Below are positions 23,501 through 36,269 of a stretch of DNA of 64,000 nucleotides, one piece after another (within the stretch, counting starts at the first letter, position 1; each line of letters opens with the position of its first letter). The notes under the pieces are model-generated. The model was not told the DNA's origin, did not search any database, and saw only the letters and a list, made by a program, of their open reading frames with translations. This DNA is from Dioscorea cayenensis subsp. rotundata (lineage: Eukaryota > Streptophyta > Magnoliopsida > Dioscoreales > Dioscoreaceae): positions 21,853,589 to 21,917,588 of the forward strand of contig NC_052486.1 of assembly GCF_009730915.1 (NCBI RefSeq), in the 5' to 3' direction. The position numbers and the translations under genes were made by a program.

Positions 23501-26500
23501 TTGCTGGAATGTTGCAGGACAGTTTGAAGTCTGCAGAGGTGACAAAGTCCTCATCAAACAAAAATAGCAGCACGTCAGATATACCATCTCAGCCGGAATC
23601 TGGCTCTTGTGATAATGAATTTAAGTCCACTGGAGCTGTTGATCATGAAACAGTGCCTGCATCGTCAATACCCGCTGAAGCTGTATTGGAGAAAGACACA
23701 TCTATCATGATTGGAATTCCTTCCATGAAGAGGGATTCTGTTGAGACATCCATATCTGTTGCTCTTCATGATGATAGAATTCCAAGGCAGAACTCTGATT
23801 CCACTCATTCTCAGCCTCAACCTCAACCTAATTTAGTTGATGTTGGGCCAAAATCAGAACCGAAGGTGTATGAGAAGAATGAATCATCTAATGATTTGTT
23901 GCAAGATGACATTTCTAACGCCAAAGTAAATTTCAGTCACCACTGCTGCTCAAAGTGGAGAGCCATTTACGTTAGTTAAACAGGATGTAGCAGGACCACA
24001 GGATTGTGACAAAAGTGCAACCTGTCAGTTAGATGATGCTGAAAAGGAGCAGCTCGAGGCCTGCTCAGAAGATGTGAGTTCTTGTGTTGAAGTTGACCAA
24101 AAACCCAAGAAAGCAGATAGTTGTGTTGATGATACCAGTGTCAAATCAGACTCTTTAAGCCATCTTTCACACACACATGCTAGTGTAGACAAAATCTCAC
24201 TCACAGATTGTGTTACAAATACCAGCGAAAGCACAAGCCATGGGGATTTTGTCACGAGTGATTCTGCTTTACCACTGGAGGAGACTACCGTCAGGCAAAC
24301 TACGGTTTCATCTGGAACTGGACCGAATCAGGAAGGTAACGCTGCAGATCTGCCTAGCGGACATCCAGTCTCTGTTACACATTCTGGGCCAAAGGACAAG
24401 CTCATTGTGGAGCCAACTAGGGCTAAAACTCCTAGTGGAAAAAAGAAGCTAAGGGAAATTCTATCGAAAGCAGACTCTGCAGGGTCTTCTGATCTTTACA
24501 ATGCATACAAGAGCCCACAAGAGAAGCATGAACCTTCTGATTTATCTGAAAGCAAGGACATTTCTACAACAGTTGATACAAAAAATATGTCTGTGAATGA
24601 TCTTAATAAGGAAGCTGTTGTCATTGCGGAAGATAAGGTGGGTAAAGGTGAAGTGGATGACTGGGAAGATGCCGCAGATATATCCACACTGAAACTGGGA
24701 ATGGCGGAGAGTAATTATCTTGCTCATGAAGCTAAGAAGCAGCCTGATGAATATGGAAATGAAGCTACTGGTAGAAAGAAATACTCCAGAGATTTTCTAA
24801 TGACATTTTTGGAACATTGTACGGAACTTCCTGCAGGTTTTGAAATTGGATATGGTATAGCAAATGCTTTGATGAGTGGCCCTGTATCTGCATCTTATGC
24901 TGTCGATCGTGAACCTCATCCAAGCCCTGGAAGGAGTACAGATAGGTCTCCTAGAGCTCCTTGGGTTGACCGTCGGATAGTTGTGGGGGATGATGACAAA
25001 TGGACCAAATTTCCTGGTTCCTCAGCTCCTGGGCTTGACCCCCGGCTTGATCTTGCCCATGGGATTTCAGCTGTGTCTTTTCGCCCTGGACAGGGAGTTA
25101 ACCATGGTGTTTTAAGAAATCCACGTGGTCAGTTGTCCAGTCAGTATGTTGGTGGGATTCTCTCTGGACCTCTTCAAGCTATGGCTTCCCCTGGAGGGGT
25201 GCCACAGAATGGTATTGATGCTGACCGGTGGCATCGTGCTCCAAGCGCCCAACGGGGTTTGGTACCATCACCTCAGACTCCTTTGCAGGTGATGCACAAG
25301 GCCACAAAAAAATATGAAGTTGGGAAAGTTTCTGATGTGGAAGTGGCAAAGCAAAGACAATTGAAATCCATACTTAATAAACTAACACCTCAGAATTTTG
25401 AGAAACTATTTGAACAAGTCAAAACGGTGAATATTGATAATCCGGTCACTCTCACCGGCGTCATTTCACAGATCTTTGACAAAGCTTTGACAGAACCAAC
25501 ATTCTGTGAAATGTATGCAGATTTCTGCTTTCATTTGTCTTCGGAGTTACCTGATTTCAGTGAGAATAATGAGAAGATCACCTTTAAGAGGTTGTTACTG
25601 AACAAATGCCAGGAAGAATTTGAAAGAGGGGAAAGAGAGCAGGCTGAAGCTGACAAGGCTGAAGAGGAAGGTGAAATCGAACAATCTGAAGGGGAGAGGG
25701 AAGAAAAAAGAATTAAGGCACGCAGACGTATGCTGGGAAATATTAGGTTAATTGGTGAATTGTACAAAAAGAAAATGTTGACAGAGAGAATCATGCACGA
25801 ATGCATTAAGAAATTGTTAGGGCAATATCCGAATCCGGATGAGGAAGATATAGAGGCCTTGTGCAAATTGATGAGCACAATTGGGCAGATGATAGATCAT
25901 CCGAAGGCCAAGGAACATATGGATGCATATTTTGATATGATGCTGAAGCTATCAACCAATCTGAAGTTATCTTCTCGATTGAGATTTATGCTGAAGGATG
26001 CGATTGATCTGAGGAAAAACAGATGGCAACAGAGGAGGAAAATTGAGGGGCCAAAGAAAATTGAGGAGGTACACAGAGATGTGGCTCATGAAAGACAAGC
26101 TCAAGCCAGTAGACTGGCTCGTGGTCCTGTCATTAGCTCAACACCTAGAAGGGGAGCAGCTGTTGATTTTGGTCCTAGAGGTTCTACAATACTTTCTTCT
26201 CCTCCCCAGCAGATGGGCGGTTCTCGTGTCTTTCCAGTCCAGGCCCGTGGCCCTCAGGATGTCAGGATGGAGGATAGACATCCATTTGAGAACAAAACTT
26301 TCTCTTCACCCCTGCCTCAAAGAAGTACTGATGATGATTCTATTACCCTTGGCCCTAAAGGTGGTCTGGGAAGGGGGATGTCTTTCAGAGGACAACCATT
26401 GACGTCAAACGCTCCCCAATCGACTGAATTTTTTTCAAGTGCAGGTGACCCACGAAGAATGACAACAGGCCCAAATGGTTACAGCTCTGCTCCACAGAAC

Positions 26501-28977
26501 TCAAGAGATGACGTCAGGTCTAGAGATGTGTTTGATAGGCTTGGAGGAACATCTTATGAACAACCAACTATCCCAAGAACCTATTCTGGGAACAGGGACT
26601 CCCCAATTACAGATCATGCTGCCGATAAGTCTTCAGTTACATCTTCTACTGGGAGAATACAGGGATCAGTACTAGCTGATCCAACCACATCTTCTCTTAC
26701 AAAGCCTTTATGTGAAGATGGTCTTCGAGATAAATCGATGTCTGCGATAAGGGAGTACTACAGGTACTACTGTTACCTTTTAATGCTGATCATCAGTTTT
26801 CTTTTCACTTGCCATTACCTTATATATTTGTGAAGGTGCATGCATGCTCTGAGTGTGCTTCTGTGTGTGCATGAACTTCTCTGCTGGAGAGGGAAAATCT
26901 ACTTAGAGTTGACTATGAATGTCTTAACTTTGAGAATATGCTTTTTCCCTTTTTATGTTTAATCCTTTGAATGGTATTTATTCTGTAATCATCTTTGATA
27001 ATATTACATTACATTATTGGATGAAGTGTTTAGTTCAGGATTTGTGCTATTAGAAAAGAGGAGGGGGGAAGGAAAAAGTAGAGGACATACACATATATAG
27101 TGTTAATGAACTGACAAATTTACACATCTGCCAATGTACTCTTACTCATACTTTCCTCTCTTTGATTCCTTTTCTCTGGGGCATGATGAATTGCCTCCAG
27201 AATTCCAGACCAAACCGTGGATTGGATTCTTTGATTGAAAATTGAAAAATCTGATTACTTTATGTGAGTAATTGATAGCCTTGGAGATAACTCCAAAGTT
27301 ATTGAGTCATAATACTTTATGTGATTTGGTCTCACAATATAATGTGGAATTATTGGAGAGAGCTTTAGAGAGCATTTGTTGAACTTTTTCACCTTTCTTA
27401 CATGTATAATCAGAAAGAAACCAAACCTCAGAGAGTAGCTCATCCTAGAGGCATTGAAGTAATCAACATGGCCGCATACTAAACCTGCATCAGCATGACA
27501 CAGGTGTAGAGCTTGGGAGTTTTATATTTTGTAATATATATCGGTGGATTGTGGTTTATCTTATTCCTTTCTCAATATTTTAGTCCAAATTATATCTGTG
27601 GATCAAAGATGCTTCCTTTTATCTTTAGGTGTGGTTTTGGGAAAATGTTGAGGGATTTTTAGGCTGTTGTCATTTTGATGTCTGGGATTGCACACAAATG
27701 CCTTGATATGAATACTCTTTTTATCAATGTGAATACCCTTGAACAAGCAAACTTCGTATTTGCATTTCTTTCATTTGCACATTCTGGAAAATAGCTGGGG
27801 TCAATCTTACTCTGCTCTATTAGAGTTATGATAAATTTGAGAGTGAAATTTATTATTCTAATAGCAAGTATATATCTAGGTGATCAATTAAGACAATGAA
27901 TTGCATTTCTTTCCCAAGTTGTGTTGTCCAGATTAGAGGGAAGGAGTTGAGCCTGATGTTGGAGTTGAATTTTTGGTGGAAGTGTGATGCAGTATGTCTT
28001 CCGTAGGGGGATGGTTAGGATTAGTGCATGATATGACAGGCAGGGGTTTAGTGTTTGTGTAGTTTTGTGGTGAAAAGACAATCACAAGAGATAAATGCTT
28101 AATTACTTCTTGACGTTCAATCATTCCTTCTGATAAGAAATTGAAGTTGCCATTTGAAAATTTGCTCATTATTCACTTTTTATCCTAATGCTTGAAGGTA
28201 TATATAGACATAAATCTTTGTAATGCTTTGTTATATTATCTGAAACATATTTTCTAGGCATCATCATTTTGAAGATGATTTGTTGTGATTCATTAAGCCA
28301 AACACATTTGACCTCTTGTATTGATTGTTAGCGAAGTGATAAAAGGAAAAAAAAAAAAATGCTTTTCTTGCAGTGCCAAGGACGATGAGGAAGTTGTATT
28401 GTGCATCAAGGAGTTGAACTCTCCAAACTTCTTTCCTACGATGATTTCACTGTGGATCACAGACTCATTTGAAAGAAAAGATATGGAAAGGGATCTTTTG
28501 GCCACACTACTTGTGAAATTGAATCAGTCCCGAGATGACTTGTTGAGTGAAACACAGCTTATCCAGGGGTATTAGCTGCTCTTATCTTTTACTCTTTTAT
28601 TTAATTAAATCATTATACTTATACAAGTTTCTCTTTGTACCTCCAGCTTTGAGAATGTTCTGTCTTCATTAGAGGACGCTATTAACGACGCCCCTAAAGC
28701 AGCAGAGTTTCTCGGAAGGCTTTTTGCGAGAGTAATATTGGATACTCCCATGCCCTTGACGGAGATCGGAAGATTAATTCTTGAAGGCGGGGAAGAACCT
28801 GGACAACTACTTGAATCTGGTGTTGCTTCGGAGATCCTTGGTAGCATTTTAGAGTTCATACAAAAAGAAAAGGGGGATTCAGTTTTGAACGAACTCCGTG
28901 TGAACTCCGGTTTGCATCTGGAGAGTTTCCGGCCGCCTCATCCCCTGAGAGCAAGGAAGCTAGAACCATTCCTTTAG
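20589..28977 (+). CDS. eIF4G: Eukaryotic translation initiation factor 4G (long form)
   Basis: Ten exons: 20589-20764, 20896-21032, 21170-21304, 21503-21570, 21662-21718, 22003-23403, 23518-26763, 28374-28568 and 28647-28977, plus a likely non-coding first exon ahead of the acceptor at 20561-20562. Discounting one extra base near 23926-23941, the spliced CDS is 5745 nt (1914 residues), as expected for plant eIF4G. It scaffolds the cap-binding complex eIF4F in the cytoplasm. The N-terminal half is Pro/Gln/Ser-rich and disordered. The eIF4E-binding motif YSRDFLM is at 24782-24802 (about residue 1080). The MIF4G domain, which binds eIF4A and eIF3, spans about 1270-1495 with a charged internal loop. 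The MA3 domain (about 1725-1850) is split over the last three exons, with a 1.6-kb intron between the first two. The frame break leaves all motifs intact but separates the N-terminal third. Nine coding exons are listed; exact 5' UTR is unknown. Confidence 0.93.
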
Positions 28978-29280
28978 ATTCACAGATACAATGTTTCACC
29001 GTAGTGATTTATGATTTTTTTTTTTATTTTCTTTTTGTTTCATCTTAGGGTTTTGATAATATATGTTCGAACGAGTTGTTTAAGGAACAGTAATTGGAGG
29101 TTTAATTAGTAGCCTAATAATTTTGTCTAAACTGTATTCTATATATATATATTGTTATACTCTGACACCATAGTGTATGATAAAGAGGGAAATGAAAATT
29201 TTCTTTGCCTTAGCTATCTTTTTCAACCTCTGTTTCTGCTGAATATCATTTTGTTTTTCAGCATACCAATTTCTCTCCAA
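28978..29280. other. eIF4G 3' UTR and flank
   Basis: AT-rich tail after the eIF4G stop, with a (TA)n tract at about 29142-29153. No separate gene. The right end may already belong to the LTR of the Copia remnant that follows. Confidence 0.5.
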
Positions 29281-30000
29281 CTTTTGCTCACATGGTATCA
29301 CAGTTTTAGGCAGCGATAGAGAGACCTTTCATCTTACTGACACCAACACCATTGCCTCACACCATTTCTTAGATCTAAGGATCCTTTTGAATAACTGTTT
29401 GCAGGTCTTACATTTTCTGTGTAGATCACTTCTGTCTTTTACAGATCTGAGTAGCAAGTGAAGATGTGGTTGTAAAGATCTTTTGCTTGTTGAGGATTAA
29501 TCTTACCTTTCAGAGTTGCTTCTAGTAGATAGCACTCTGTGCTATCTCTTTGTTTGAGATCTGTGTTTGCTCTTTGTCGATCCGGTATAAGCTTGAATCG
29601 AAATCATGGTAGAATCATCCTAGACTATGTAAGGTGGAAAAGAGCAAACTTGTTCCATTCTTGAAGATTTGGCTGTGAGAATGACGGTTGAAGTTTTGAA
29701 TATATGTCAAGAACCTACATCGAGTGATGATTCTTCAATGGCTCGGATTGGCATCAAATTTGATCTAACAACAACTATGCCTTATGGTCTTAAGTTGTCA
29801 AAATGTACATCTTTAGTAAAGACAAGTTGGGGGAGTATATCAACGGTGATCTTCCTAAACCTCCGTCGACGAATCCAGCATATCGACAGTGGTTGACTGA
29901 AGACTCAATTGTGAAAGGAGCAGTAATTAAGTACAAAACCAACAATATTCATTTGATTAGCTTGATAGAGTGGTTGAGAGTTGAAACTTGATAGATGTTA
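29281..30000 (+). mobile_element. Copia-type LTR retrotransposon remnant (PBS and gag start)
   Basis: ACATGGTATCACAG at about 29291-29304 resembles the junction of a Copia LTR end and a primer-binding site matching initiator Met-tRNA (consensus TGGTATCAGAGC). About 400 bp downstream, two overlapping frames give a gag-like N-terminus: FDLTTT followed, one frame over, by FSKDKLGEYINGDLPKP and YRQWLTEDSIVKG. This is the pattern of the Copia gag leader. The frame is broken between the halves (near 29795-29805), and no nucleocapsid zinc knuckle, protease or polymerase follows. I see no matching second LTR, so the element is truncated and inactive. Confidence 0.65.
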
Positions 30001-30747
30001 TGTATAAATATTCATATATGAATACACTCATGCTCATTGCTCAATACAAAAGAAAAACTTGAATGTATGGTAATGAGAGTTCAGTCAACAACAAAGCTTT
30101 ACAATTCAAGCCCATATTTCTAAATCTCCAGCAATTGACACAAAATGAAGCAAATATAGAACACCACACCATGCTCTAGATTTACTGAAATCAAACATCT
30201 TCCCAACATTCACAGATCCAAAACCAAAACCATTCTATAACATAAGAGATGATTGTATCAAAGTCATACTAAGCATAAAATCTAACAAATTCAGAGAATC
30301 ATGTACTCACCACTCTAATCAAGTTTTAACTCTCAACCATTCAGTGGACTCAAAAATGAATCCAAATTTTTTTTTGTAGGTTTTGTACTTACTACTAATC
30401 CCAAAGTTGTTTGACTAAAATTAAACAAATCAAGCTAGAACCATCTCTTTTGTTTCTTTCCCCATATATAACTTATATATAACTCTCAAACCAGACATTT
30501 AAGCAAATTAGCAATCATGATACCCTACTCCATGAACTCATATATATATATATATATATATATAATCTCCTGGTGGAGCAAGAACATCTATGAGGCCAGT
30601 TTTGTATCTGGCAGATCATGCCTCAGAAATAGCTCCCTAATGCATGATAACTAATATCAGCTTTGAAATTTTTTCTTATGTTTCTATTAGCCACTGCTTT
30701 ATATTGTGGAACTTCTTTTTTAACTTGGTAAATTTGGTGCCTTTCAG

Positions 30748-30969
30748 ACATTAGCTATAGTGGTTGAGAATCCAGAAAAGTTTAAAGTGGTTGCACTTGC
30801 AGCTGGTTCTAATGTGACTCTTTTGGTTAATCAGGTCAAATAATGTGCATTATGCAAATTTATTGTAAATGCAAAGTGAATGTTGATTTGTGCCTGTACT
30901 TAACTACTGAGCATTGGTGGTTTCCTTGTGCAGGTGAAACCATTCATACCTCAACTGGTTTCAGTATGA
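30748..30969 (+). pseudogene. DXR: DXR gene fragment (two exon pieces with intron)
   Basis: 30748-30834 reads as [20 protein letters not shown] plus SNVTLLVNQ. This corresponds to the N-terminal NADPH-binding part of 1-deoxy-D-xylulose 5-phosphate reductoisomerase, the second enzyme of the plastid MEP pathway. It lies between an AG and a GT. A 99-bp intron (30835-30933) leads to VKPFIPQLVSV (30934-30966), the next part of the family sequence, then TGA at 30967-30969 where the family has Arg. The rest of DXR is not seen. The retained intron shows that the copy arose from DNA, not from a processed mRNA. It is a scrap with no catalytic domain. Confidence 0.8.
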
Positions 30970-33450
30970 GGTTTATGGCCTCATATGTGTTTTTGTTTTG
31001 TTATATTTTCCCCCATTGTTTGATCATATTTGGCAATATTGAATTTAAAACTCAATATCTTGTGGGATAGGGAAAATCAATTGCAATATTCATGTTCATC
31101 ATCATTCTGTGGTAAAATTACTTTGTTATTATTTATCATTTGTAATACTAGTAGGTTGTTGGTCATTTGTAGGAAGCATAATTTGGTAAATATAATCTAG
31201 CAATTTTTGAGATTTATTATGAATTGATGATTTAGATTTTAATTATTTGAAATTGGTTTATGGATTTAATCACTTGGGGTGTTGGAGTATATAGTGTATG
31301 GTTTGTCAAAAAAATGATTTGGAATTGATAATTATATATCCATGTGAGATGTATGGGAAAATTATTTATTTCTTGTGCTTGTCCAACACTGATGCAGGTA
31401 GTACCTAGTTTATTAAACTGGAGACAATTCTTGATAACAGTGTTGGCTGGGAGATAGATTTGGAGATTGAAAGGGGTGGTGCATTGATGGCAATGAAGTT
31501 GATGGTAAAATTTAAGTATCTCATGCTCTGATACTTTTGTTGTTTAAGAGTATTTAGCATAACCTTGGCTAGCTTTATTGAATCAGAAATAATTCAGTTG
31601 ATTTGAATTTACTTTTAAGTGTTACAATATGACATTAAGGTATCCTTCTTTTAAAGTTCATGGACAAACTACAGCATCGCTTACACTAATTAACTTTGGC
31701 TATTTTATTTTGTGTCCTTGCTTTAGACTCTTTCATTTCTTTTGACTATTGAAGTTATCTGACTAAGAAATTGTGTTGAGTTGTTGCACTATTATGTGCT
31801 ATCTACCTTATTTTGTTGTTTTTGTCACAGGCTCAAAACTTTCACTTTCATTATGGCCTTGTGTATGTTGTAGAATCTTGGTAAGTGTATTTTGTTTGTG
31901 ATGCAGATTTCTCTCATGTTAAGTTACAATGGTTTGATTGATTTCCGATGAGAGTATTGATAGTCTAGCAACAGATGTTTTGAAAAGCAAAACATGAATC
32001 TCTTAATATCTTGAATTATAAAAGAATTTTTCTTATGATAAATACATGTATGCAAGGAATCACAATATCAGGTTCTAAATTGTAGTTCAAAGACAAATAG
32101 GTTGCACTAGGCCAAGGACATTGATACAACTTGTAGAAAGAAAATGCAATTTGGCAAGATTAAAATGTGCCTACCTTTTCCATTCTTTTCAAGATTTTTT
32201 TTTTTCTGTTACCTTTTTGTAAGTTGTCATGTTGCTTCATCCGCATCATTCAAAAGCATGATAGTCAATAAGTTGGAAGAATACAAAGGTTCAAGCATGC
32301 AACGAGGATTGTATATATATATATATATATATATCTGCATGCCTGCTAGTTACAAACCCATCAAGAAAGCATATGTTCAGATTCAGTGTCTACTGATTTT
32401 TGGTTGTGCCTCAATATTTCTGTATATCCTAACATGGCACAAAACATTACTGTTTGTATGCTCAAAAGACATAAATTGGTAAAATGAAGCAAAAGAAATA
32501 TTCAATTTGTTTGGTAATATTTTAGAGGTGATCACATAAGCACTGAGAGTTTCTCTTGACTTATGTTGATTATTTTGATTTAGGAATAGTCGTTTTTTTG
32601 TAGGGCCACTTTATGGTTCACTGCTTGCAAAATTTGTATTGTTGTGTAATTCTTGCATTCAATCTCAGAAACTTCAGTCCACCCTTGGCTCATCCAATCG
32701 TGCATTCAACAATGGCAAGTTTGTGCTCTTCAAAATAATTGTGTAGTTTGAGGTTTCATCTTATTGCTAGTAGGTATGTTTTTTGTAATTTGAAGAGGCA
32801 TAATGCATTTTTTAAGTTTGGTTGTCATATAGTAGTTCATTGGAAGGTTTAATTTAGAGATCAACTTTGGTGATTATTATTAGAAAGGCATTCATTTACT
32901 CTCCTCTAGCTTCCATAGAATCTATTATATAATTTTGGCATATTCATCCTTTGAAATGCTGATAACAAATACATTCCATAGATTTTTGCCCCCTAAAAAA
33001 TTCTTGTCTTTTCATAATTGGATTTTTTTTTTTTTTTTATTTGAGTGGCATCATATTTTTTACACAAGAATTTCTACCTCAGGTCAGTGAAGCTAGTTGT
33101 GGTGCCAACTAGTCATGTGGAACTATGCAATCTTGTTATGCAACATATATTTTTTTTTTTGGCTTAAAAATAGGTGGCATTTGCAGAAGCAGTGGCAGTG
33201 GAGAGGGTGACAAGGAACAACCTTTTCAAGAAGCATGGTCTTTAGCAAATTGAAGAACAAGCGGTGTTTGCTTGGCTTCATTGCCAGTGTTGCCACCTTT
33301 GCATTGTTCTCCAGCAACCACAAGAGAATTGAGCATATGTTCACCTTGAGCTGCAACTCCCTTGTGGACTCTCTCATTGAAAATCTCATTGATAGATTGT
33401 TCTATGAAGGGAACATCAATGACTGCTCTGATGATTAATCATATAGCTCT
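30970..33450. other. Spacer with no recognised gene
   Basis: Moderately AT-rich. Small exon-like patches (about 31397-31505, 31830-31880, 33175-33435) have locally higher coding-like composition, and the last is open in frame for 67 codons, but none resembles a protein I know. A (TA)n tract lies at about 32311-32334. These patches could be more scraps of the DNA that brought the DXR fragment, but there is no direct support. Confidence 0.4.
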
Positions 33451-33454
33451 GTAT

Positions 33455-33950
33455 GTGTTTGAAGGTGGAGTAATTGTTTCCATTGCTTGCAATGCTCTAG
33501 CAATAAAACTCAAAAGTTGTGAAGATGAAATAGGCCATATATATTGATTGTTATAGGTATAGTATAGCTATTAATGTGGTTATGTTTGAAGGTGAGGTTG
33601 TTTTGCTCTCAAAATTTACTCAAGAGTTGTGAAGATGTGATAGGCTAATGTTATGATGCAAACATTTGTAGATATATAGGTTTTGATGGTAATTATATAT
33701 AGATTGAGCTATAGCTGTTAATTTGTGAGTGTGTTTGAAGTTGAGAGTTGCTTTGTATGGGATATACAGTGCTATAGCATGCTCAAAAAATGTGAAGACA
33801 TATACAGATAAAAACTTTGATTGCTAATTATATTTAGGTTTATATATGGTTGTTAAAGTGTTGAAAGTTCAAATTCTTTTTATAGATTGATGTAGTTGTT
33901 AATGTGTTTGTATGTTTGAAGTTGGAGTTGTTTTGTGTGGGTAATGCAGT
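33455..33950 (+). repeat. Degenerate tandem repeat, about four units
   Basis: The phrase TGTTTGAAG(G/T)TG recurs near 33457, 33586, 33738 and 33912. Each copy is followed by GTT-rich sequence, and the first three by a later GTGAAGA segment. Unit length drifts between about 130 and 175 bp, so this is an old, decayed duplication series. No coding potential. Confidence 0.6.
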
Positions 33951-34619
33951 AGTAAGGAAGTTGTCACCATTTTCCAAATACAATAATATTTATGCTTCTA
34001 ATAGTGTGTTAATTCATGAGTTGTTAGTTTCCCTATCAAAAGGAAGGCAGTCAAAAGTCTTGTGAAATTGAGAAGCTGCTTAAAACATTGAGAGTTTCTC
34101 TTCCTAAAGTTTTTGAATTAATTTTGTGTTTGAATGATTGTTTGTGGATTAAATCAGATTATCTCTACAAAATGGAGAACTACAGAATTATATTGTTTTG
34201 TAGATTAAATCGTAATGATTCTATTATGTTCTTTGCTAATAGAATTATGATCTGTTAATTTAATTTACTTGGCGAAAAAAAAAAATCACTGTGAGAATTT
34301 TATGTGATAAGTTATATCTGGATAGTAAGGTTTTGGATTTCCTAAATCAAGTCAAGCAATTAAAGAACAGTTTCTTGATCATTTTTTTCAGATCCTGCTA
34401 AGTGGTTGTAGTTTACTTGTCTATGAATTGTTTCTTGATTATGTTTGAGAAGTTCTCCAACAATTTCTAGGGTTTCGGTAGTATTTTTATATTGACTTTT
34501 TTATTAGAAACATTGTTTATACCAAGATTAAGGTAAATTGGCCAAGTGATGGTCAATGCCCAATTGGAAGAGTTTCATGGTGTATTTGTGATTTTTTTCA
34601 TATGCTGATAGGAATCTGT
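33951..34619. other. AT-rich spacer, nothing recognised
   Basis: No open frame of interest, no repeat structure and no RNA gene noticed. It separates the degenerate repeat from the GC-rich insertion at 34632. Confidence 0.5.
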
Positions 34620-34631
34620 TATGCACACAAG

Positions 34632-34879
34632 TGGTGAGGAGAGCGTGTCACCAAAAGACCGGCCTATAGGGTGGGGTAGCCCCAACCCTATGGTCATAGA
34701 TGGGACATGTACGCTTCACTCAACGACACTTCACTCAGGCCCCAGCGCGAAGCGAACCAGCCTAGTCAGAACCCTCCGACCTCCGTTGGTCAGCCCCTCA
34801 CCCGGCCCTCACACAACACACAAGGTGGGATCCACAACTCCAAAGACCGGCCTAGTGGTGAAGGATGCCCACCACTAAT
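34632..34879. mobile_element. GC-rich MITE-like insertion with 12-bp flanking duplication
   Basis: A 248-bp GC-rich island sits in AT-rich DNA, bounded by TATGCACACAAG at 34620-34631 and 34879-34890 (the outer T overlaps the element edge). The element begins TGGTGAGGAG and ends with CCCACCACTA, giving a short imperfect terminal inverted repeat (TGGTG/CACCA). A flanking duplication of 9-12 bp is typical of Mutator-like elements. The two reading frames inside (85 and 98 codons) look like chance in GC-rich DNA. An alternative is a local tandem duplication with the repeat at its edges. Confidence 0.5.
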
Positions 34880-35299
34880 ATGCACACAAGGAGTCCATCT
34901 CATAGCCGATGTGGGACTAAAGGGGTTAGTTCATTTGCAATCATTACAGAATCAAATATATCACTTGCTTCTCAATGGAAACATAGTTCATCAAGAGGCT
35001 TAAAGATTAGGAGGCCCCAAGAAACTCTTTACTTTGTATAATAATTAAGCAAAAAATACATTGTAATGGAGGTAGATAAAACGGTGTGAAGTTCTTTACT
35101 TTGTGTAATTGAGAAAAATACATTGTACTCGAGATGTTCATTACTTGTTAATAAAAATTAATGAAATTGAAGTTAGATATTTTTAATAGTCTTCTAAGAT
35201 TTCTCTTATAGATTTGCAGCTCAAAAACTTTGTTTATGATTAGTAGAGGAACACACTAAATTCAATTTAATTAATGAGCAAGTTTAGAAGCAATTATAA

Positions 35300-35695
35300 C
35301 TACCCCTAAAAGGGGGGAAAAAATTTAGTTATTAAGGCGAAAACTTATCATAAAACTTATCGTGGTTTATAATGAGTTCAAAAATTATCATGGTTTTAGA
35401 GAGTTAAAACTGGCTCTACAATATGAAAAAATTTAAAAAAAATTATTAGTTTTTGAGGAGATTATAACCACCTCAAAAACATGAACAATTTTTAAACTCT
35501 AATGTTTTAGAAACGGTTATAAAAGCCTCTAAACTAACTGCTAAAAATCAATTCCATAGCTAAAACTTACTCCAACAGTTGTTTCAAACTGGCTTTAATT
35601 TGTGGAGCCGACATCATACTAGGTGGTTCTATAGAGGTGATTTTAAAAACCACTAGTAAAAACCTTTTTTACTGTAATGAATTAATTAATTACTT
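35300..35695. mobile_element. CACTA (En/Spm)-type element end, degenerate
   Basis: The block carries many short subterminal motifs of the kind ACCACTAGTAAAA, GGTTATAAAAGCCTCTAAA and their inverses. It closes with TTTTTTACTGTAATG at about 35681, which read in reverse is close to the CACTA terminus CACTACAGTAAAA. The opposite end and any transposase are not seen. This is a decayed end or non-autonomous copy. Confidence 0.5.
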
Positions 35696-36185
35696 TGGAT
35701 GACCATGCCGCTAACTTTGTACATATTTCTATACTCTTAGCTTTGTTATGTGAATCAAGCTACAATTTTTTAAAATAATAGCTGCAACCTAGCTAGCTGC
35801 TTAATTTGGATTACCATGACTTTATTTGTTATTTTATTGGGATATCTCCTTGGGCCATCATGGGCTGTTATTAGCCAACAAAGCAGTATATTGTTATTGT
35901 GTCATTTTTTATCACTGCGATAGGTTTGTCATCGGGTTGTGATTGGGCCTCATGGGCTATTTAGGCGGTGTGGCCTGGAATGGGCCTGATGGGCTACACT
36001 AGAACTTTATATTGTATTCCGCATTTACTGGGAAAAGAAATTAATAGTTGATATGGTTTAAAAATATTTATGTGTAGACTGTAGTTATGCGTGGGAAGAA
36101 AAATTATATATATATATTATTATCAAATATATTTTTTAAAAATAAACATTTTTTAATATATAAAAATAGTAATATATTTTGACTA

Positions 36186-36257
36186 TAGAATTTGGTACTC
36201 TCTCCCATGTTATTGTCATAGCGAATTTAGCTGATCACCATTAGAAATTTTATATTT
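36186..36257 (+). repeat. Left copy of a direct repeat flanking an LTR fragment
   Basis: Shares TAGAATTTGGT, CTCTCCCATGTTA, TGTCATAGC and AGCTGATCACCATTA in order with 38405-38491. The right copy has about 15 extra bases near its start. The pair brackets the reverse-oriented LTR piece, which is too long a match for a normal target-site duplication. Confidence 0.8.
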
Positions 36258-36269
36258 GTCATAGCCAAT

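Noticed and set aside
23926-23936. An 11-nt GTAAATTTCAG that looks like an intron at the eIF4G frame break
   Set aside because: Far too short for splicing, and removing it does not give the phase needed by the downstream eIF4G frame. A single extra base explains the break better.
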